This document shows, piece by piece, positions 44,736 to 53,241 of a DNA stretch of 64,000 bases. Source of the DNA: Betaproteobacteria bacterium LSUCC0117 (GTDB lineage Bacteria; Pseudomonadota; Gammaproteobacteria; Burkholderiales; Burkholderiaceae_C); assembly GCA_030441535.1 (NCBI GenBank), contig JAUJFZ010000002.1:62001-126000 (forward strand), read 5' to 3'. The position numbers and the translations under genes are program-made. Positions within the stretch are counted from its first letter, which is position 1; each line of letters begins with the position of its first letter. Below the pieces are notes generated by a model, which was not told the DNA's origin, did no database searches, and worked only from the letters and a program-made list of their open reading frames with translations.

Positions 44736-47524
44736 GTGACCTGCTCAGTATCAGCAGCACAGCGGTGATGGCCTACCAGCGCGCGCTGGGAACGGTCAGT
44801 AATAACATCGCCAACGTGGGCACCGAGGGTTATTCACGTCAAGACGTCAGCCTGACCGCGAACACGCCCAGCAAGCAAGGCAATGTGTACATCGGTAACG
44901 GGGTGCGGTTTGCTGGCATTCAAAGGCAGGTGGATGACTTCGTTCAATCAAACTTGCGAAACAGCCAAAGCGATTTGACGACGCAAGAGCCCATGCTCAG
45001 TTACGCCAACCGTGTCGTTGACATCATGGGCGGTGAGAGCACTGGCCTGACCTCTGCCCTGAACCAGTTTTTTGATGCGGCGCGCGACCTATCCGCTGAC
45101 CCGGCCTCGGGCATCCAGCGCGCCAACTTCATGGCCAAGTCTGACAATGTGACATCGCGCTTTCGCGAACTGTCGGGGCAGCTCGGCAATATCGATGACG
45201 AGACCCGGGAAGCAATTAATGTCAAGGTGGCAGAGCTCAACACCCTTGTCGCGCAACTGGCACTCGTTAACAAACAGCTCGCGAAAGCGGTCAGCGTTGA
45301 CAAGCAGCCCCCCGAGCTTTTGGACCAACGTGATCGCGTTCTTCAGCAAATTTCTAGTCTGTCGCGCATTACGACGAAATTCGATGCAAAAGGAGCGGTC
45401 AGCGTTAGTCTGGGTAGCAGCATGCAAACTGGGCTGGTCCTTGCCGGCATTGTCGCCAAACCGCTAAACGTTTCGTTCTCCGATGGTGTTGACGGGAAGG
45501 TCGAGCTGGTTGTTGATTTATATGGCCCTGCTCCTAGAGGTATTGCCAGCTTGTCCAGCGGTGAGATCGGTGGATTGTTAAGTTTCCGCGAGCAGGTGCT
45601 TGCGCCAGCTCGCAATGCACTCGATGATTTAGCGCGCACCTTTGTCAGCGAGGTGAACGGGATCCACAGGGACAGTTTGGACGCCTACGGTAACCCGGGT
45701 GGTGATCTGTTTCAGTTCGACGTCAGTTACGAACATATCAGCCAAGGCATGAGCGTCGCGATTGATGACCCGCTGAAGATCGCGGTGGCAGGCCAATTCC
45801 GTGTGCTCGAGAGTCCATTCAACCCGAGCCCTGTGGACGCGAGGATAAGCTATGAAGCCCCCGTCGCAGCGCTACCGTCTGATATCAGCAAGGTACTTGA
45901 CAATAACCCTAACCCCTCTGCAGCCAGGACCATTGCAATTGGCGCCACCCAGCCGTTCTCAATGCTCACCAGCATCGCGGCGGGTACCGTTGATACGGTT
46001 GTTTATTTAGATAATTTACAAGCGGGTCAGCAAGTCCAGGTGATGACCCGCGAGGGCGTACACGTATTGGGAAGCGAGCTGGATGATGATGCCCAAAACA
46101 CGATCCTTCGCGAGAATTTTGGTTTTGTAAAAGAGTCTCGCTACAGCACGAGCTACCTCAACCAAACGGGTGATCTGGCCTACCGCATGTCAGATTTATT
46201 TCTGGGTGCCAAAGCTGCGCCGACCTTAAGGCAGGTTTTTGACGATACCGGGCGTCCTATGGATGGCGTGCCGATGGAGGCAACCCTTAAAGGTGCGCGT
46301 ATTCAGAACGATTTAACGGGTGATGCAGGTGGCAAGGTCATCGCATCTGGCGCGCTCATGCTCAATGGGCAAGAACTGGGCGCGCTGACAACCGCTGCGG
46401 GCACGTTGCAAGCAACCGAAATCGCGGCATGGTTAAATGCGGCGAGCGTAGAGGGCTTGACCGCATCTGCAGCGAATCAAATTGTGATTCCGGGCACCCA
46501 GTTGCAGCTCAATCGATCTCTGACCCTTCAGTCGACGAGCGGCACAATGTCGACGATCAACACGCCAGCGAGCGGGTCTTTCGCGGATGTGTCTGAATTG
46601 ATGACGGCGATTAATGCCGTTCGCTTGACTTCGGGCGTGCAAGCCACTGTGAGTGACAGCGGCGACTTGGTGTTGGAAAATTTGCCGGCCTATGCGGGTG
46701 AGCACATCACAATCGGTCCAGCTGACTTGTCGCTCGGTGTATCCGATAACGCGTTGGGCCTCACCGCCGGGGCGATCGGGGGTCAGGTCACATTAACGCG
46801 GTCACTGGCAGATCCGAACGCAGACGAAATTCGAATTTCTCTCGGCGAGACAGGCACAGCGATTGACCTCCAAACGCTCGGTTTGCGGATGGGCGTGTAC
46901 ATCGAAGGTGCTGCCAGCGATGAGTATCTGGTTGTTGTACAAGGGGAAGGTGAGCTAAAGGCTGCCGCTAGCTACACAGCCAGCGCTCTGGACCAAAAGC
47001 AAGCCGTGCGCGGCGAGCCATTTGATATCGAATTCACTTCGCGCACGCGCTATACGATCACCGATAAGACAACGGGCACCGTATTAACGACCCGTAATTT
47101 CGATCCGCTGCTATTGCCGCCCACCATTCGATACCGAGGCATCGAGTTGACCTTCACCAGTCCACCTGAGATGGGTGACTTGTTTAGTGTCGACGGTAAT
47201 CATGATGGCATTGGGAACAATGAAGGTGCATTGCGGATGGTCGAGTTGGAGTCGCGGCGGGTCGTACCTGGCGGTAAGACGCTCTCCGAGGCTTACATTC
47301 AGAAGGTCAGCGATGTCGGGAATTTGGCCCAACAAGCCTTGGTAGCTAAGGACGCACTCTCAGTGGTTTATGACCAAGCCGTGGAGGCTCGTGATACGGT
47401 TTCTGGGGTAAGTTTGGATGAGGAGGCGGCTGCCTTGATCCGTTTCCAGCAAGCCTACCAAGCTTCTGCCAAGGTCATGCAGACGGCCAGCACGCTATTT
47501 GATGCGATTTTGCGAGTGGGCTGA
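44732..47524 (+). CDS. flgK: Hook-filament junction protein FlgK, unusually long
   Basis: A 930-residue protein; the usual length is about 550. The N-terminal SDLLSISSTAVMAYQRALGT and NNIANVGTEGYSRQDVSL, and the C-terminal GVSLDEEAAALIRFQQAYQASAKVMQTAST are typical. The extra length is in the central variable part (about residues 380-800), beta-rich. It matches the enlargement of the hook protein and flagellins. Confidence 0.95.
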   Translation: MSDLLSISSTAVMAYQRALGTVSNNIANVGTEGYSRQDVSLTANTPSKQGNVYIGNGVRFAGIQRQVDDFVQSNLRNSQSDLTTQEPMLSYANRVVDIMGGESTGLTSALNQFFDAARDLSADPASGIQRANFMAKSDNVTSRFRELSGQLGNIDDETREAINVKVAELNTLVAQLALVNKQLAKAVSVDKQPPELLDQRDRVLQQISSLSRITTKFDAKGAVSVSLGSSMQTGLVLAGIVAKPLNVSFSDGVDGKVELVVDLYGPAPRGIASLSSGEIGGLLSFREQVLAPARNALDDLARTFVSEVNGIHRDSLDAYGNPGGDLFQFDVSYEHISQGMSVAIDDPLKIAVAGQFRVLESPFNPSPVDARISYEAPVAALPSDISKVLDNNPNPSAARTIAIGATQPFSMLTSIAAGTVDTVVYLDNLQAGQQVQVMTREGVHVLGSELDDDAQNTILRENFGFVKESRYSTSYLNQTGDLAYRMSDLFLGAKAAPTLRQVFDDTGRPMDGVPMEATLKGARIQNDLTGDAGGKVIASGALMLNGQELGALTTAAGTLQATEIAAWLNAASVEGLTASAANQIVIPGTQLQLNRSLTLQSTSGTMSTINTPASGSFADVSELMTAINAVRLTSGVQATVSDSGDLVLENLPAYAGEHITIGPADLSLGVSDNALGLTAGAIGGQVTLTRSLADPNADEIRISLGETGTAIDLQTLGLRMGVYIEGAASDEYLVVVQGEGELKAAASYTASALDQKQAVRGEPFDIEFTSRTRYTITDKTTGTVLTTRNFDPLLLPPTIRYRGIELTFTSPPEMGDLFSVDGNHDGIGNNEGALRMVELESRRVVPGGKTLSEAYIQKVSDVGNLAQQALVAKDALSVVYDQAVEARDTVSGVSLDEEAAALIRFQQAYQASAKVMQTASTLFDAILRVG

Positions 47525-47560
47525 GATGGTTTACAAGCTAACCAGTCATAGGTTTTTAAT

Positions 47561-48484
47561 ATGAAAATATCAACCGCATTTTTGTTCGATCGTGCAACGA
47601 ACCAAATGAGTACCGTGCAAAATAGGCTTGCAAAGTCACAGGCCCAAATGGCGCAAGGTAAGCAGGTTATTGCGCCCAGCGACGCACCTGACCAAGCATC
47701 GAGTATTGCCCGAATGAAAGGCATACTCGAAAAGCAGCAAAGTTATTTGGACGCGATCAGCAGCGCTCGTAACAGATATCAAACCGAAGAAACAGCGCTC
47801 AGTAACGTCACTGACGCGCTCACTCGTTTGCGTGAAATAACGATTCAGGCTGCGAGTGATACGCTCGGGCCCGTTGATCGACAAGCCTTGGCGTTAGAAA
47901 TGGCGGGCTTGAGAGACCAGATCATGAGTTTGGCCAATACACAGGACGAAAATGGTCTGTATATATTCGCGGGCAGCAGAGTGAAGACACCTGCCTTCGG
48001 TGTCATCGAGAGCGGCGAGTTCGCCTACCAAGGTGACCAGTCGACCATGCAAATATTGGTCGGCGACCAGCGAATGGTCCAATTAAACCGGTCAGGGGCA
48101 GATGCCTTTACGCGCGTGGTGCGCTTAGACGTCGAGGGCAATCCCTATGGCGTAGGTTTTTTCCAAGCGATCGAAGACATGGTGCAGGCGGTAAAGAACT
48201 CCGATCGAACGGGCATGGATCGGAGCATCGGGGAGCTAGACAACCTGCAAATTGGCGTCAGTATGGCGCTAGCCCAGGTTGGTACTGACATGAATGTCTT
48301 GGATTCCCAGCAAGTCGTGCTTGAGGAAACCAATCTGCGTTTGAAGTCCACGTTGTCAAACGTGGAGGACCTTGACTACGCTGAAGCGATCACGCAAATG
48401 AACAAAGAGATGTTGGCGTTGGAGGCCGCACAAAGTAGTTTTGCAAAGATATCGCAATTAAATCTTTTCAACTACATCAATTGA
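47561..48484 (+). CDS. flgL: Hook-filament junction protein FlgL
   Basis: A 307-residue flagellin-like protein beginning MKISTAFLFDRATNQMSTVQ, with LAKSQAQMAQGKQVIAPSDAPDQAS (the flagellin-like GK.I..PSDdP motif) and the C-terminal DLDYAEAITQMNKEMLALEAAQSSFAKISQLNLFNYI. Length is normal for FlgL, unlike its neighbours. It lies 36 bases after flgK. Confidence 0.95.
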   Translation: MKISTAFLFDRATNQMSTVQNRLAKSQAQMAQGKQVIAPSDAPDQASSIARMKGILEKQQSYLDAISSARNRYQTEETALSNVTDALTRLREITIQAASDTLGPVDRQALALEMAGLRDQIMSLANTQDENGLYIFAGSRVKTPAFGVIESGEFAYQGDQSTMQILVGDQRMVQLNRSGADAFTRVVRLDVEGNPYGVGFFQAIEDMVQAVKNSDRTGMDRSIGELDNLQIGVSMALAQVGTDMNVLDSQQVVLEETNLRLKSTLSNVEDLDYAEAITQMNKEMLALEAAQSSFAKISQLNLFNYIN

Positions 48485-48485
48485 T

Positions 48486-48512
48486 TAGAGAAAAGTTAAG
48501 TACGGTCGAATC
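48486..48512 (+). promoter_or_regulatory. Sigma-28-like promoter of fliD
   Basis: TAGAGAAA, 11 bases, GTCGAATC. The -35 differs by one base from TAAA, and the -10 element is identical to the one proposed for flagellin 1. It lies just after the flgL stop and 36 bases before the fliD GTG. Confidence 0.62.
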
Positions 48513-48547
48513 GGCTGATATGCATCATTGTGCGCTAGGAGAGAGCT

Positions 48548-50281
48548 GTGGCAACTAACATCATCAGTGCTTTAGGTGCTGGCTCGGGTGTAGACGTTAA
48601 AGCGCTGGCCCAGGGGTTGGTTGACGTGGAGAAGCAGCCACGGGAGGACGCGATTAATGCCAAGATCGACACCCAGGAGCGTCGTATTTCAGGTTACTCA
48701 GCGTTGATGTTGTCTTTGGGAAATGTGAAGACGGCGTTCCAAAAACTGAATGATTTAAACGACTTCAATGCCAGTACCGTCGTCAACAGTGAGCCGACAA
48801 TCGTGTCGGCTGTCACCACGTCTGCCGCGGTTCCAGGACGCCATTCGGTTGAGGTACAGCGTTTGGCGTCGCTGCAACGTGATGCCAGCAATTCTTTTTC
48901 CAGCAAAACCCAGAGCCTAAATAGCGGTAACGCCTTCAGCATTACCCTCACGCTAGACGGTGACGCACAAAACAGCATCCGGGTGGCCACTGCGACACCA
49001 CAAGGGATTGTTGATGCGATCAATGACTCAGCCCAGGGCGTGACTGCGCAATTAATTGATACGGGGGCCGCCAATAACCCGTACAAAATTGTCTTGGCGG
49101 GTCCCATGGGGGCTGAAGGCACGTTTAGCTACACTTCCGACGATGCCAGCGGCACCCCCCGCACGGATACCCTCACTTTTCAGGCCGCAACAGCGACGGG
49201 AACCATCACAGTGGCTGGCGTCTCCGTGGACGTGACGGCGGGGCAAACCGCAACAGAAGTAGCGGAGGCAGTAAGGGTGGCGTTGGCCGCATCCGATTTC
49301 ATTACCGGGGTGTCGGGCCGTGGCATTGCAACGGGCTCTTCAGCAGGTGAGTTGGATCTGACTTGGGTCGCGTCCGACGGTTCGAACCCGCTATTTGCCT
49401 CATCTGACCCTGACAGCACTGGTGCCACAGTAGCCGCTACGGTCTCGACGGCATTCGTATCGGGTAGTGCGGTCAGTGGGCTTGACCTTGCTGAAACGAG
49501 TTTGACATCTGCCGCTGATGCTTTGGTGGTGATCAACGGGCTTAGCGTCACCCGCAGTTCTAATGTTGTAGATGACGTGATACCCGGTGTTTATCTTGAT
49601 TTGTTGTCCGCTGACGTTGGCAATCCAGCAGAAATAACGGTTCGCCGGGATACGGCCGTCATTAAAGAAAATTTGAATGCAGTCGTCACCGCATACAACG
49701 ATGCCATGTCCGATATTGCGATACTAAAGGGCGAGCGCTCTGATGACCCAGAGGACGTTTACAGCGGGTCGCTTCGAGGGGATAGCCAAGTACGAAGAAT
49801 TGAAGCGCAGTTGCGGCAGATGTTTATGGCGGACTCAAGCACGCCAGGCGACAACCTCACTGCGTTTCGGGATTTGGGTCTGGACATCGATAAGACGGGG
49901 GTAATGTCAATCGACAGTACCGAACTTGACGCGGCGTTAACCGATAACTTCGACGACGTCGTGATGCTTTTCAGTGCCAACACCAACAATCAAACTGAAC
50001 TTGGGGTCGCAAATCGAGGTATCGCCGGCGACGCGGTCAAAGCCATAAACGACCTCATCGGTACACGGGGTACGATCGCCACCCAGAGCGCGGCCTCAAA
50101 AACCCGAATCGTTGGCTACGAGGCCAAACTTGAAGAGTTGGATACGCGGATGACGGCCCTTTTGGCCCGGTATACCCAGCAATTCAGCTTGATGGAGAGC
50201 CTGGTCGGGCAGACCAATTCAATGCGCGAGAGCTTGAAAAGCTCTTTTGAGGGCATGATGGCCATGTACACCAAGAAATAA
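48548..50281 (+). CDS. fliD: Filament cap protein FliD
   Basis: A 577-residue protein with GTG start (48548) preceded by AGGAGAGAG. N-terminus: IISALGAGSGVDVKALAQGLVDVEKQP. C-terminus: KTRIVGYEAKLEELDTRMTALLARYTQQFSLMESLVGQTNSM, the FliD coiled end. Middle residues about 205-305 hold a module shared with FlgE and flagellin 2. FliD caps the filament and guides flagellin folding. Confidence 0.95.
   Translation: MATNIISALGAGSGVDVKALAQGLVDVEKQPREDAINAKIDTQERRISGYSALMLSLGNVKTAFQKLNDLNDFNASTVVNSEPTIVSAVTTSAAVPGRHSVEVQRLASLQRDASNSFSSKTQSLNSGNAFSITLTLDGDAQNSIRVATATPQGIVDAINDSAQGVTAQLIDTGAANNPYKIVLAGPMGAEGTFSYTSDDASGTPRTDTLTFQAATATGTITVAGVSVDVTAGQTATEVAEAVRVALAASDFITGVSGRGIATGSSAGELDLTWVASDGSNPLFASSDPDSTGATVAATVSTAFVSGSAVSGLDLAETSLTSAADALVVINGLSVTRSSNVVDDVIPGVYLDLLSADVGNPAEITVRRDTAVIKENLNAVVTAYNDAMSDIAILKGERSDDPEDVYSGSLRGDSQVRRIEAQLRQMFMADSSTPGDNLTAFRDLGLDIDKTGVMSIDSTELDAALTDNFDDVVMLFSANTNNQTELGVANRGIAGDAVKAINDLIGTRGTIATQSAASKTRIVGYEAKLEELDTRMTALLARYTQQFSLMESLVGQTNSMRESLKSSFEGMMAMYTKK
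49163..49460 (+). repeat. Shared beta module, copy in fliD
   Basis: Encodes TLTFQAATATGTI, then TVAGVSVDV, EVAEAVRVALAASDFI and LTWVASDGSNP, in the same order as in flgE (38613-38886) and flagellin 2 (57892-58185). Confidence 0.78.
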
Positions 50282-50343
50282 ATCGGCGAACCTGCCGTAA
50301 ATTGCCCCCGCCGGCCTCGGGCAAAAAAATATTCTTTTATTCC

Positions 50344-50370
50344 TAAAGTTTCCACGTATGGGGTCGACAC
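50344..50370 (+). promoter_or_regulatory. Sigma-28-like promoter of flaG
   Basis: TAAAGTTT, 11 bases, GTCGACAC. The -35 box is perfect and the -10 shares G, CGA and A with GCCGATAA. It lies about 84 bases before the flaG ATG in the 173-base fliD-flaG gap. Confidence 0.65.
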
Positions 50371-50454
50371 CCTATACGTGCACTTGTATTTCAGCATCCT
50401 TTTAAGGGGTTTTCCCGTGCCAGAGGATGTTGAAGGGCGTAAAGGAGTTTAACT

Positions 50455-50868
50455 ATGAGCAACGAAATTATGGGAGTTGGTAGCGGGCTAGCCGCTGCCA
50501 TGACTCACGCCAACCCATCTTCCGCTACAAAGCCTCGTTTGGAGGTGGAGGATGCGGTGCGCAAAGAGGCAGTCAAGCCAGTTAGAGCCCCTGCCTCTAA
50601 CCCTGTCCCCGATGCGCCCACTATCCAAGTTGACCCGCAGGAAATGCGTCAGAACTTGGACGAAGCGATCCGATTATTGAACGAGCAGGCCGCTGCAAAC
50701 GGCCGCGGGCTCAACTTCACTTTGGATGAAAAACTTAATCGCCAGGTAATCATCGTCAAGAAGACGGAGACCGGCGAGGTGGTTAGGCAAATACCCACTG
50801 ATGTAGCGATCAAGGTGGCACACAACATTGAAGACATCAAGGGGTTGCTGCTAGATCAGCGCGGATAA
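50455..50868 (+). CDS. flaG: FlaG family protein
   Basis: A 137-residue protein. The C-terminal half is the FlaG domain: LDEAIRLLNEQAAANGRGLNFTLDEKLNRQVIIVKKTETGEVVRQIPTDVA. The N-terminal half is polar and variable. FlaG influences filament length in Pseudomonas, Vibrio and Campylobacter; its mechanism is not clear. AAAGGAG precedes the ATG. It lies between fliD and flagellin 1. Confidence 0.92.
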   Translation: MSNEIMGVGSGLAAAMTHANPSSATKPRLEVEDAVRKEAVKPVRAPASNPVPDAPTIQVDPQEMRQNLDEAIRLLNEQAAANGRGLNFTLDEKLNRQVIIVKKTETGEVVRQIPTDVAIKVAHNIEDIKGLLLDQRG

Positions 50869-50887
50869 AAATAATTATTCACCACAC

Positions 50888-50914
50888 TAAAGAAATTTTT
50901 ACGCGCGTCGAATC
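50888..50914 (+). promoter_or_regulatory. Sigma-28 promoter of flagellin 1
   Basis: TAAAGAAA, 11 bases, GTCGAATC. It lies about 148 bases before the flagellin ATG, so the mRNA leader would be about 140 bases. The spacing equals the other sigma-28 sites of this window. Confidence 0.75.
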
Positions 50915-51061
50915 ATTGATTATCAGGAAGGGTTAGTGCCTTTTTTGTCAGGGGTGTTTCGAGTGAGGTAACTCAATTCGGCGCCAAAACCTCAGCAGTT
51001 CAAGCCCCTAAGGTGACTGCTCTTTTGAAGAAGTTTCTTTCTACTAACAGGAGAAAAAATC

Positions 51062-53113
51062 ATGACAGTTATCAACACAAACGTAAACGCACTGTTTGCT
51101 AAAAATTCAATCACTGCCAATGCTCGGGACTTGAGTACAGCGATGGAACGCTTGTCAACAGGTAGTCGCATCAACTCAGCGAAAGACGACGCAGCTGGCT
51201 TGGCCATCAGCACCCGTATGAGTGCGCAGTCACGTGGCCTCTCAATGGCCATTCGCAATGCTAACGATGGCATCTCGCTGATGCAAACGTCCGAAGGCGC
51301 CTTGGGCGAAGTAACAGACATCCTGCAGCGCATGCGTGAACTAGCCGTGCAATCAGCCAACGGCACCAACAACGCGTCTGACCGAGTGGCCCTGAACGAT
51401 GAAGTGCAACAACTCAAGACTGAAATCGAGCGCATCGCAACGACCACTGAGTTCAACAGCCAAAAGTTGTTGGATGGTTCTTTCAAAAACAAAGTGCTAC
51501 AAATCGGTGACAAAGCAGATCAGACGTTGGCTGTTGATTTTAGCTCCGCACGTTTGAAAGATTTGTCGGCTGTATCCGGAGATGCCATCTTTGGGGCTCG
51601 CCTAAACGTGCAGACCAACGGAACTGACGTGGATGCGGGGGATGTTCTGATCAATGGGCAGGCGATAGCCGCGATTGATGTTAGCGCAGATGATATTGGT
51701 GACATCATTGAGAATATTAACCAAAACGTTGACGGTGTAACCGCTAGTGCCTTTAACGAGGTCGTGGCCAAGCAGACCGGAGATGGTAAGACTAGCGCAG
51801 GTAATCTTTCAATTACAGTCACACCATTAGGCTCGGCCTCATCGCAGACAATTTCGATCGCTGCCTCCGAGAGCATGGCCGAGTTGGTCGCTAACATAAA
51901 CAACCAGGCGAGCGGTTTGTTAACGGCTAGCGTGAACGATGATGGCAAACTGGTCTTGCGCAATGACACTGGTGCATCGATCACAATTGCAGATGCCTCC
52001 GCTAGCACCGGTTACTACGATGGGGGCTCTGGTTTCAAGTCGGCCAGCACCACGTATCAGGGCTTCATTCGGCTTGAGGCTACTGACGGTGCCCCTGTAA
52101 GGGTTACACGTGGTGACTTAGGCACTAATGCTGATCTTGCAGTCTTGGGTTTCATGGAGACGACATCCGATTGGAACGTCGGCGATGACGCTTACACGGT
52201 GACGGGCCAGGCGCTTACCACGGCTGGGGTAAACTCGGCTTGGGGCGACACAGACATCAAGATTAACGGCGTGGCGATATACGACGAGAATTATGCCACC
52301 ACCACTTTTTCAGGAAAATTGGACGCCATTAACCGATTCTCTGGCGAAACGGGCGTTGTAGCTTCAGCTTACTTAGATACGACCCTCTCATATACCGCGT
52401 CAGCTAATACGGGGGGGGTCTTCATTAATGGAAAAGCAACTTCAGCGACCACCGCAGGTACGACACTTGCTGTATTTGTGGGTTACGTTAACGCCATATC
52501 TGATGAAACTGGGGTTACTGCGACAGCGTTTGGCACGGGAAGTATACGTTTCACTGGGGACAATGTTCAGGCAATGAACATCACGTCTACCGCTAGTATC
52601 GTAGGGGGTAACACTTCAGACAATTATTACGGTGGTATTCGCTTGAACTCCATAGACGATACGCCTATCGCTATTGAGTTGGGCGATTCTGTCGACAGCG
52701 GTGTCGCTGGCGGGTCTCTCATCAACCACGGATTTCTTGAGGCAAACGTGGGCGCGGCAGACTTTGAAGTGAATGATGCGATGAGTTTCGGCTCCAGCGG
52801 CAGCATGACTAAGTTGGACGTAAGTACTCTCAGCGGCGCGACAAAGGCAATAACCACCATTGATGGGGCAATTGAGAAGGTTAGTTCTATGCGCAGCCAG
52901 ATGGGTGCGATGCAAAACCGCCTTGACAGTACCGTCGACAACTTGTCGAATGTCGTCGCGAATACACAGGCATCTCGTAGCCGCATTCAAGATACGGACT
53001 ATGCTGCTGAAACAACGGCATTGGCAAAATCGCAGATTATTCAACAAGCCGCTACGGCAATGTTAGCGCAAGCCAACCAGCAAGCGCAGTCTGTATTGTC
53101 CCTGCTGCAGTAA
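51062..53113 (+). CDS. fliC: Flagellin 1
   Basis: A 683-residue flagellin. N-terminal D0/D1: VINTNVNALFAKNSITANAR, LSTGSRINSAKDDAAGLAIS, MQTSEGALGEVTDILQRMRELAVQ. C-terminal: SRSRIQDTDYAAETTALAKSQI and ending QSVLSLLQ. The exposed middle (about residues 175-580) contains three flagellin_IN-like units with ING (about positions 195, 400 and 460). AGGAGA precedes the ATG. Transcription is likely FliA-dependent; a strong terminator follows. Confidence 0.96.
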   Translation: MTVINTNVNALFAKNSITANARDLSTAMERLSTGSRINSAKDDAAGLAISTRMSAQSRGLSMAIRNANDGISLMQTSEGALGEVTDILQRMRELAVQSANGTNNASDRVALNDEVQQLKTEIERIATTTEFNSQKLLDGSFKNKVLQIGDKADQTLAVDFSSARLKDLSAVSGDAIFGARLNVQTNGTDVDAGDVLINGQAIAAIDVSADDIGDIIENINQNVDGVTASAFNEVVAKQTGDGKTSAGNLSITVTPLGSASSQTISIAASESMAELVANINNQASGLLTASVNDDGKLVLRNDTGASITIADASASTGYYDGGSGFKSASTTYQGFIRLEATDGAPVRVTRGDLGTNADLAVLGFMETTSDWNVGDDAYTVTGQALTTAGVNSAWGDTDIKINGVAIYDENYATTTFSGKLDAINRFSGETGVVASAYLDTTLSYTASANTGGVFINGKATSATTAGTTLAVFVGYVNAISDETGVTATAFGTGSIRFTGDNVQAMNITSTASIVGGNTSDNYYGGIRLNSIDDTPIAIELGDSVDSGVAGGSLINHGFLEANVGAADFEVNDAMSFGSSGSMTKLDVSTLSGATKAITTIDGAIEKVSSMRSQMGAMQNRLDSTVDNLSNVVANTQASRSRIQDTDYAAETTALAKSQIIQQAATAMLAQANQQAQSVLSLLQ

Positions 53114-53161
53114 CGTGATCCGGTTGCCCCTCGTGGGTTGACTAAAGCACGTTAGTTGTTT

Positions 53162-53195
53162 AAAAACCCCTTTCCGATTGGAAAGGGGTTTTTTT
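53162..53195 (+). terminator. Rho-independent terminator after flagellin 1
   Basis: AAAAACCCCTTTCC, loop GATT, GGAAAGGGGTTTTTTT: a perfect 14-bp stem with T-run, 49 bases after the flagellin stop. It also shows that the in-frame codons near 53194 cannot be the normal start of the next gene. Confidence 0.94.
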
Positions 53196-53241
53196 GGCTC
53201 AAATCTTGCTTGCAGACTCGGTAAGATTGGAGCTAACGACT

